From JAHRAW01 sp965212085 (GTDB lineage: Bacteria; Pseudomonadota; Gammaproteobacteria; Arenicellales; Poriferihabitantaceae), in assembly GCA_965212085.1 (NCBI GenBank), contig OZ243042.1, positions 1,612,001 to 1,676,000 on the forward strand: a stretch of DNA of 64,000 nt. Reading direction: 5' to 3'. A program made the position numbers and the translations under genes. Positions 58,553 to 64,000 of the stretch are shown here, piece after piece (the stretch's first letter is position 1; the number at the start of each line of letters is the position of its first letter). The notes below the pieces were generated by a model. It ran no database searches and had not been told where the DNA came from. It saw only the letters and a list, made by a program, of their open reading frames with translations.

Positions 58553-61307
58553 CCCAAAGGGCGCCTATCCGGGACAACCCACACCATCCGCACCATCCGC
58601 CGGCTTACCCCACCGCCGCCGGCCGCTGCCCTCGCTCACCCTGGGGAACAAGGCCGCCGCCCTCGCCCTGACCCTCCTCGCCCTCACCTTCATCCCCGCC
58701 CCCCACGCCGCAGCCCAGCAGATCCTCCCGTCCTTCGGCGGCGCCACCATCGCCGACCAGACCTATATCCAGCGCGTAACCGTCGTCAACCTGACCCTGC
58801 CGGCGGCCACCAGCGGCACCCCTCCGCTGGCCTACACTCTTGAAAGAGTGGGGGGTGGGGCCTTGCCAATCGGGCTGACGTTTGACTCAGCCCCGGACGC
58901 ACGGGTCCTGTCCGGCACACCCAGCGGGACAAGCGACTCTACCTACGCCTACATCGTAACCAGGACTCTTGGTGGCGCCACCGACACCATCACGTTTCGC
59001 ATCACCGTAAACTCCACGTTCATTTTTGAATCAACTGCCCGTATTATTCGCCAAACCTATACCGCCGGCACCCCCGTCTCTTTTACCCTGCCGGCGGCCA
59101 CCGGCGGCACCCCCCCGCTGACCTACCAACTGACCGGAGCGGGCGGCAACCTGCCGGCTGGACTGGCGTTTGACACTACCACCCACATCCTGAGCGGCAC
59201 CCCGACCACGGCAGCGCCCCAGGCCCTCCATACCTACGTCGTAACGGACAGCAGCAGCCTTTCCGGTAGTGGGCCGAACGTGGTGATTACCATCAGTGAA
59301 GCGCAACCGCCCACCTTTGGCACCGCCATCGCCCCCCAGACCTACCCCATCAGCAACGCCGTCAACGTCACCCTGCCCGCCGCCAACGACGGCTATGGCG
59401 CACTCACCTACGCCATCAACCCGACCCCGCCCCTGCCAGACGGCCTGACCTTCACCGCCGCCACCCGCGTTTTGAACGGCACCCCCACCGCCGCCCAGGC
59501 CGCAATGACCTACACCTACACCGCCACCGACAGCGACCCCGCCGGCGCCAACAGCGTGCCACTGACTTTCACCATCGCCATCACCGATGATCCGCCGGTT
59601 ATCGTCTTCGCCGGCGGCCCAAGCATGACTGTGGACGAAGGCGCGATGGTCACCCTCGACGGTAGCGGCAGCAGCGACCCGGAAGGCCAGGCCCTGACCT
59701 ACGAGTGGGAGCACACCCTCACCGACGGCGCACCGCCGGATCCAGAGATCATGGACACCGACGCCGTCCCCGCCACCTTCACCTTCACCACCCCGGATGA
59801 GCGCACCACCCTGGAATTCACCCTCACCGTAACCGACGCAACCGGGCAACTCAGGATGGCCAGGCTTACCGTCCAGGTAGGCCGCAACACTTCCGAACGC
59901 GCTTTGGAAAAAACCCTCGCGGCGTTCGGGCGCGCCTTTGCCACCGGCACGGTAGGCGTATTTGAAGACTACCTTTCCGGTTCCGGGGCTTCGGCAAACA
60001 CCAGCCACTTCACAATAGGCGGCCACAAGTTTGAGTTAGCGACCAACACCCCCGCCCAAACCCTGGATTCCCGAGTCGCAAGTGTCCGTAAGCCGCTAAC
60101 GCGGCAACGGACACTAACGCTCGAGAATGACGGTAGCGTTGCTAACACGCTCTCGGCGTCATACCCACAAAAATACAAATCACCCTCGGTGTCATTCCCG
60201 AACGATAGAAAAACAGGGAGCGATAGCGACCATGTTTTTCATCGTATCGGGAATCCAGCGAACACCACCACAATGTCCGCCAAAGACTTGTTGATGAAAA
60301 GCGCGTTCCACTTCAACCTCAATGACGACGGCACAGGCACCTCCGGCTGGAGCCTCTGGGCACGCGCCACCACCACCAACTTCGACGGCAAACCCGAAGA
60401 CGACTTCGACCTGGACGGAGACGTAACCTCAGCCTACCTCGGTATGGACTACCAAACCCCCACCGGCACCCGCCTCGGCCTCGCCATCTCCGAAACCAGC
60501 GGTGACGTGGACTACGACGACGCCACCGACGAAGCCCAAGGCGATTTGGAAGCCGACCTCACCAGCATCCTCCCCTACATCCAGTGGCAAGCAAATGACA
60601 CCACCACCGCCTGGGCCATGCTCGGCTACGGCGAAGGAGACGCCGAACTGTCCACAGACGACGAAGCGGAAACCACCGAAGTAGATATTGATATGCAGAT
60701 GATCGCCCTCGGCATCTCCGGCGACCTGACCACTTACAAACGCAGCGAATGGTCATGGAAAGCCAGTGCCTTTGCCGTGGAACTGGAATCCGAAGCCGAC
60801 GAGGCAACCGACCTGCCGGCGGTAGATGCAAATGCCCAACGCCTGCGCGCCGCCATACAAGGCCGCGTTCCCGGCCAAGCATCCACCACCGGCGCACAAT
60901 TCACCCCGAACTGGGAACTCGGCTTACGCTGGGATGACGGCGACGCCGAACAAGGCGGCGGCGCGGATGTGGGATTGGGCTTCAACTACACCAACCCGGT
61001 GAATGGTTTGAGCGTACAGGGGAAAACCACTTTCCTGGTGGCGCATGAAGCGGAGGACTACGAAGAATGGGAAGCCAGTTTGCAGGCGCGGCTGGATTCG
61101 GGAGTGCAAGGCCGTGGAATTACCTTCACCCTGGAACCGGGTTGGACAGCAGACGGTCGTAGTCAAAAGATGGGAATGGACTTCTCCAACGCCCTCGGCA
61201 AATGGAGTAAACGCGGCTTGCGCTTGGAATTGACCGGTGAACGCACCGAGCAAGACGACAACGACATCGGTCATAACATCCGCCTGACCGGTTCGTTGCG
61301 TTTCTAA
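58503..61307 (+). CDS. He_PIG-repeat surface protein with outer-membrane barrel, copy 2 (intact)
   Basis: A 934-residue probable autotransporter-like adhesin. From the ATG at 58503 (an AGGGG lies 7 bp upstream, so independent initiation is possible) it has a Pro-rich start, then a signal peptide (KAAALALTLLALTFIPAPHAAAQ region, about residues 49-71). Three putative-Ig (He_PIG) repeats follow, each ending in an LxGTP turn and a closing strand, then a PKD/REJ-like domain (MTVDEGAMVTLDGSGSSDPE). The linker EKTLAAFGRAFATGTVGVFE comes next, then the in-frame 196-bp repeat peptide (about residues 521-586). A beta-barrel of about 270 residues ends in GSLRF. The likely start of the full product is 58382 when the C tract is in phase. 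Confidence 0.82.
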   Translation: MTAGSAIAPRPQAVAPSPKGAYPGQPTPSAPSAGLPHRRRPLPSLTLGNKAAALALTLLALTFIPAPHAAAQQILPSFGGATIADQTYIQRVTVVNLTLPAATSGTPPLAYTLERVGGGALPIGLTFDSAPDARVLSGTPSGTSDSTYAYIVTRTLGGATDTITFRITVNSTFIFESTARIIRQTYTAGTPVSFTLPAATGGTPPLTYQLTGAGGNLPAGLAFDTTTHILSGTPTTAAPQALHTYVVTDSSSLSGSGPNVVITISEAQPPTFGTAIAPQTYPISNAVNVTLPAANDGYGALTYAINPTPPLPDGLTFTAATRVLNGTPTAAQAAMTYTYTATDSDPAGANSVPLTFTIAITDDPPVIVFAGGPSMTVDEGAMVTLDGSGSSDPEGQALTYEWEHTLTDGAPPDPEIMDTDAVPATFTFTTPDERTTLEFTLTVTDATGQLRMARLTVQVGRNTSERALEKTLAAFGRAFATGTVGVFEDYLSGSGASANTSHFTIGGHKFELATNTPAQTLDSRVASVRKPLTRQRTLTLENDGSVANTLSASYPQKYKSPSVSFPNDRKTGSDSDHVFHRIGNPANTTTMSAKDLLMKSAFHFNLNDDGTGTSGWSLWARATTTNFDGKPEDDFDLDGDVTSAYLGMDYQTPTGTRLGLAISETSGDVDYDDATDEAQGDLEADLTSILPYIQWQANDTTTAWAMLGYGEGDAELSTDDEAETTEVDIDMQMIALGISGDLTTYKRSEWSWKASAFAVELESEADEATDLPAVDANAQRLRAAIQGRVPGQASTTGAQFTPNWELGLRWDDGDAEQGGGADVGLGFNYTNPVNGLSVQGKTTFLVAHEAEDYEEWEASLQARLDSGVQGRGITFTLEPGWTADGRSQKMGMDFSNALGKWSKRGLRLELTGERTEQDDNDIGHNIRLTGSLRF
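60063..60258 (+). repeat. 196-bp composite palindromic element inside copy 2
   Basis: The same element, length and insertion point as 15138-15333. It is translated as DSRVASVRKPLTRQRTLTLE and onward to FHRIGNP before the barrel resumes with NTTTMSAKDLL. Copy 1 has 15 additional bases after its right end. Confidence 0.9.
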
Positions 61308-61313
61308 ATTGGA

Positions 61314-61999
61314 TTGGCATGGACAGGTCGCGACCTGTCCCTACGCCACCGCTTGGCCGGCGGACACTGCCGGTGTGGCACTGGATTCCCGAGAGCGCCA
61401 AGTGTCCGTAAGCCGCAAACAACGCGGCAACGGACACTAACGCTCGAGAATGACGACAGGGTTGTTGCCACGTTCTCGGTGTCATATCCGCAAAGTGCAA
61501 ATTGCCTTCGGTGTCATCCCCGCGAAAAAACAAATCACCCTCGGTGTCATTCCCGAACGATAGAAAAATAGGGAGCGCCAGCGACCATATTTTTCATCGT
61601 ATCGGGAATCCAGGGACTAAACCGCCGGTGGTTCGTGTGGCGCTGGATTCCCGAGTACGCAAGTGTCCGTAAGCCGCTAACGCGGCAACGGACACTAACG
61701 CTCGAGAATGACGACAGGGTTGTTGCCACGTTCTCGGTGTCATACCCGCAAAAGCGCAAATCTTCCTCGCCGTCATCCCCGCGAAAAAACAAATCACCCT
61801 CGCCGTCATTCCCGAACGATAGAAAAATAGGGAGCGATAGCGACCATATTTTTCATCGTATCGGGAATCCAGGGACTAAACCGCCGGTGGTTCGTGTGGC
61901 ACTGGATTCCCGAGTACGCAAGTGTCCGTAAGCCGCTACGCGGCAACGGACACTAACGCTCGGGAATGACGGCAGCGTTGTTGCCGCGCCCTCGGTGTC
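61314..61999. repeat. Repeat cluster: palindrome C and three composite elements
   Basis: GGACAGGTCGCGACCTGTCC at 61320 on, then composite elements 61381-61613 (233 bp), 61643-61872 (230 bp), and the left part of a third from 61902, each starting CTGGATTCCCGA; the first two end in TCGGGAATCCAG. Between them a GGGACTAAACCGCCGGTGG spacer recurs. The third element is interrupted by the IS at 62005. Confidence 0.88.
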
Positions 62000-62004
62000 A
62001 TTCC

Positions 62005-63045
62005 TGTAGAAGTTCACTATTTCACTGACAGAATAGCCTGACCAATCCCAACCCAAGAGGTACGACCCATGAGAGACAATACCCGAGACAAAACCCTGCA
62101 GCGCAACTATTTGAGCAAATGGCGGTTCCTGATCCAGGAATACGAGCAGGTCAAGGCCGGACGCCATCCGAAGCTCCGCTTCGTCAGCGACTTCTACCGC
62201 TTCCACCACACCAACCGGCAAACCTTCTTGAAGTATTATCACCGCGCCTCCCAGAGCGGCGATATCAGCGCCGTGTTGCCACAAAAGCGCGGCCCGAGGT
62301 GGCGGGCGCGGCGCCCGGACCTCGAGCAGGCGATCCTGGCGCACCGGCAAAATGGCGTCAACCGCTATGAGATCTACACCCTGCTGTTGCCGGAGTTCAA
62401 GGAATTGACGCCCTCGCCGAGTACGATTTATCGTATCCTTAAGCGCTATGGCGTCAATCGTATGAGTGTACCGATGAAGCAGAACAAACGGCGTATTATC
62501 AAGCATAAAGCCGGGGAACTGGGGCATATTGACTGCCATTGCTTGAGCCGCGACCTGATTGTTTCCGACCCCCGGCGGCGTTATTTGGTATGCGTGCTGG
62601 ATGATTGCACGCGGGTTGCGTGGGCGGAGGTGGTGGAAGACGTGAAGAGTCTGACGGTGATGTTTAGCACCTTGAAGATTCTGAATCTGTTGAACCTCAA
62701 ATACCGCATACAGTTCGCCGAGATGTTGAGCGACAATGGTTCGGAGTTTGCTTCAAGGCGCGTGCCGGAGCGGCATCCGTTTGAGCGCATGCTGCAGGAG
62801 TTGGGCATCCGTCATCGCTATACGCGCCCGTACCGGCCGCAGACCAATGGCAAGGTGGAGCGTTTCTGGCGGACGCTGAACGAGGATTTGATTGAGGGGA
62901 CGACGTTTGAGACGGAGGCCGAGTTCAGGGACGAATTGGAGCAATACTTGCTCTACTACAACGAGTACAGACCGCACCAGGGCATCAACGCTAAAACCCC
63001 CAAACAAATGAATGATTCTTGTCAGCGAATTAGTGAACCTATACA
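62005..63045 (+). mobile_element. IS481-like insertion sequence
   Basis: A 1041-bp element with imperfect 26-bp terminal repeats: left TGTAGAAGTTCACTATTTCA, right (complement) TGTATAGGTTCACTAATTCG, both continuing to CTGACA (22 of 26 identical). It is flanked by a 5-bp target duplication ATTCC (62000-62004 and 63046-63050). It sits inside a composite palindromic repeat whose right half resumes at 63046. Confidence 0.9.
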
Positions 63046-63133
63046 ATTCCCGCAAAGTACAAATCTCCCTCGGTGTCATCCCCGCGAAAAAACAAATCAC
63101 CCTCGGTGTCATTCCCGAACGATAGAAAAATAG
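62069..63133 (+). CDS. IS481-like transposase (DDE integrase core)
   Basis: A 354-codon frame; about 325 residues lie within the IS. An N-terminal helix-turn-helix region (VSDFYRFHHTNRQTFLKYYH) is followed by a SPSTIYRILKRYGV linker. The rve catalytic core has its first Asp in GHIDCHCLSRD, the second in MLSDNGSEF, and the Glu in QTNGKVERFWRTLNEDL. The C-terminal YLLYYNEYRPHQGINAKTP motif is typical. No stop codon exists before the right terminal repeat, so translation runs into flanking repeat DNA and ends at 63131-63133. Confidence 0.9.
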   Translation: MRDNTRDKTLQRNYLSKWRFLIQEYEQVKAGRHPKLRFVSDFYRFHHTNRQTFLKYYHRASQSGDISAVLPQKRGPRWRARRPDLEQAILAHRQNGVNRYEIYTLLLPEFKELTPSPSTIYRILKRYGVNRMSVPMKQNKRRIIKHKAGELGHIDCHCLSRDLIVSDPRRRYLVCVLDDCTRVAWAEVVEDVKSLTVMFSTLKILNLLNLKYRIQFAEMLSDNGSEFASRRVPERHPFERMLQELGIRHRYTRPYRPQTNGKVERFWRTLNEDLIEGTTFETEAEFRDELEQYLLYYNEYRPHQGINAKTPKQMNDSCQRISEPIQFPQSTNLPRCHPREKTNHPRCHSRTIEK

Positions 63134-63434
63134 GGAGCGCCAGCGACCATATTTTTCATCGTATCGGGAATCCAGGGACTAAACCGCCGGTGGTTCGTGT
63201 GGCGCTGGATTCCCGAGTACGCAAGTGTCCGTAAGCCGCTAGCGCGGCAACGGACACTAACGCTCGAGAATGACGGCAGCGTTGTTGCCACGCTCTCGGT
63301 GTCATACCCGCAAAAGCGCAAATCTTCCTCGCCGTCATCCCCGCGAAAAAACAAATCACCCTCGCCGTCATTCCCGAACGATAGAAAAATAAGGAGCGCC
63401 AGCGACCATATTTTTCATCGTATCGGGCATCCGC
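63046..63434. repeat. Composite palindromic elements after the IS
   Basis: 63046-63177 is the right half of the element split by the IS. A further copy starts CTGGATTCCCGA at 63205 and ends near 63434 in a variant TCGGGCATCCGC. Confidence 0.85.
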
Positions 63435-63439
63435 TTTTT

Positions 63440-63632
63440 CGGCCCGGCGCCAGCCGGCCATCGCGCACAGGGATGTGCGCAGCGGCGCTGAAAACAGGAT
63501 GTTTTCCCGCGCCGCACAGGGGGGCGTGGGGGGCTCTCCCCCCCACATGCGCGTCACGCGCAACCCGCCCCGCGCCCCCGCGCCCCGCGCCCTCGCGCCC
63601 CCGCCCTCGCCGCCATTCCCGAACGATAGAAA
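63440..63632. repeat. Module E and module-B remnant upstream of yajC
   Basis: GC-rich module E (GCGCACAGGGATGTGCGC ... GCGCGTCACGCGC) followed by a C-rich stretch and a short module-B piece (CATTCCCGAACGATAGAAAA). No gene is seen. Confidence 0.8.
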
Positions 63633-63670
63633 AAGAGCGCGTCAGCCGCTGACACCAAAGGCCGGGTTTG

Positions 63671-63679
63671 TGGCATAAT
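63671..63679 (+). promoter_or_regulatory. Candidate extended -10 of yajC
   Basis: TGGCATAAT resembles an extended -10 (TGnTATAAT with one mismatch), 34 bp upstream of the yajC ATG. No convincing -35 box is visible. Confidence 0.4.
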
Positions 63680-63712
63680 CCATCGCACACAATCAATTTT
63701 GCGGATGTAATA

Positions 63713-64000
63713 ATGAACTTTCTGATTTCCGATGCATGGGCGCAGAGCGGCTTTGGCGGTTCCGGCGGCCTGGTGGGCTTGCTGCCCATGGTGCTGATTT
63801 TTGTGATTTTCTATTTGTTGCTGATTCGCCCCCAGCAAAAGCGCGCCAAGCAACACAAGACCATGGTGGCGGAGCTGTCCAAGGGGGACGAGATCGTGAC
63901 CAACGGCGGCGCGCTGGGAAAAATAACCTCGGTTGACGACAACTTCGTTACCGTGGAAATCGCCGACGGCGTGCGCATCAAGGTGCAGCGCATGGCGGTG
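63713..64000 (+). CDS. yajC: Preprotein translocase subunit YajC (3' end outside window)
   Basis: The 96 codons visible start MNFLISDAWAQ, then a Gly/Ser-rich stretch and a single membrane helix (LLPMVLIFVIFYLLLIRPQQ), the hallmark YajC start. KRAKQHKTMVAELSKGDEIV and TNGGALGKITSVDDNFVTVE continue the soluble domain. YajC associates with SecDF-YidC in the inner membrane. The frame is open at the window edge and secD would be expected next. Its upstream region is entirely repeat-derived. Confidence 0.93.
   Translation, partial: MNFLISDAWAQSGFGGSGGLVGLLPMVLIFVIFYLLLIRPQQKRAKQHKTMVAELSKGDEIVTNGGALGKITSVDDNFVTVEIADGVRIKVQRMAV

Noticed and set aside
1..64000. tRNA or rRNA genes
   Set aside because: I looked through the intergenic stretches and saw no tRNA cloverleaf or rRNA-like sequence; the gaps are mostly repeat modules.

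Overview
The window is GC-rich, densely coding bacterial chromosome. A nearly complete reverse-type dissimilatory sulfite reductase locus (dsrA, dsrB, dsrEFH, dsrC, dsrM, dsrK, dsrL, dsrJ, dsrO, dsrP, dsrN, dsrR) together with a queG / nnr-tsaE-amiC-mutL block points to a sulfur-oxidising gammaproteobacterium. The presence of dsrEFH and dsrL, with the reactive cysteines of DsrE and DsrC intact, fits the oxidative direction. The species cannot be named from the sequence alone.

Layout. 1-9.1 kb: partial HyuB, a Kef-type K+/H+ antiporter, a Cache lipoprotein, an FMN reductase, and a minus-strand CocE-hydrolase / CaiB / epimerase cluster. 9.2-13.5 kb: fumC, a tungsten-type aldehyde ferredoxin oxidoreductase and fabI. 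13.8-16.4 kb: a frameshifted surface protein (He_PIG repeats plus outer-membrane barrel) with a poly-C tract after its start. 17-21.5 kb: orn, ggt, small unknowns and a lone Cas6/Cmx6-like gene. 21.7-36.5 kb: the dsr locus, in which dsrA and dsrB are separated by an SPFH/NfeD pair, dsrB and dsrE by a repeat element, and dsrK is frameshifted. 36.7-42.6 kb: a defence-like island (Type ISP restriction-modification enzyme, a 2TM protein, and an RloA/RloB-like ATPase-TOPRIM pair). 42.6-50.2 kb: queG, a dienelactone hydrolase, nnr-tsaE-amiC-mutL. 51.2-54.2 kb: tupABC-mobA. 54.3-57.5 kb: two tiny membrane proteins and ppc. 58.3-61.3 kb: an intact paralogue of the surface protein. 61.3-64 kb: repeats, an IS481-like element, and the start of yajC.

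The most distinctive property of the window is a dense family of palindromic repeats. One composite is 196 bp in three copies, bounded by the 12-bp inverted ends CTGGATTCCCGA / TCGGGAATCCAG. It has a stop-free frame and is read in frame inside both surface-protein paralogues. Further modules (a 22-bp palindrome centred on GGTCGCGACC, a GC-rich module, and IS481-type ends) fill almost every long intergenic gap and form a 346-bp tandem array at 50.36-51.18 kb.

The strongest candidate for something undescribed is the pair of surface proteins. Both have an extended -10 promoter, a Shine-Dalgarno-led leader ORF, a 14-15 nt poly-C tract that currently puts the leader out of frame with the body, and a translated palindromic element. 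This looks like phase variation combined with repeat-derived protein sequence. Other points for a second look are the split dsrAB, overlapping ATGA minigenes formed by duplicated starts ahead of fumC and dsrA, and an IS whose transposase has no stop codon of its own. A likely functional link joins the tungstate importer TupABC to the tungsten-family oxidoreductase.
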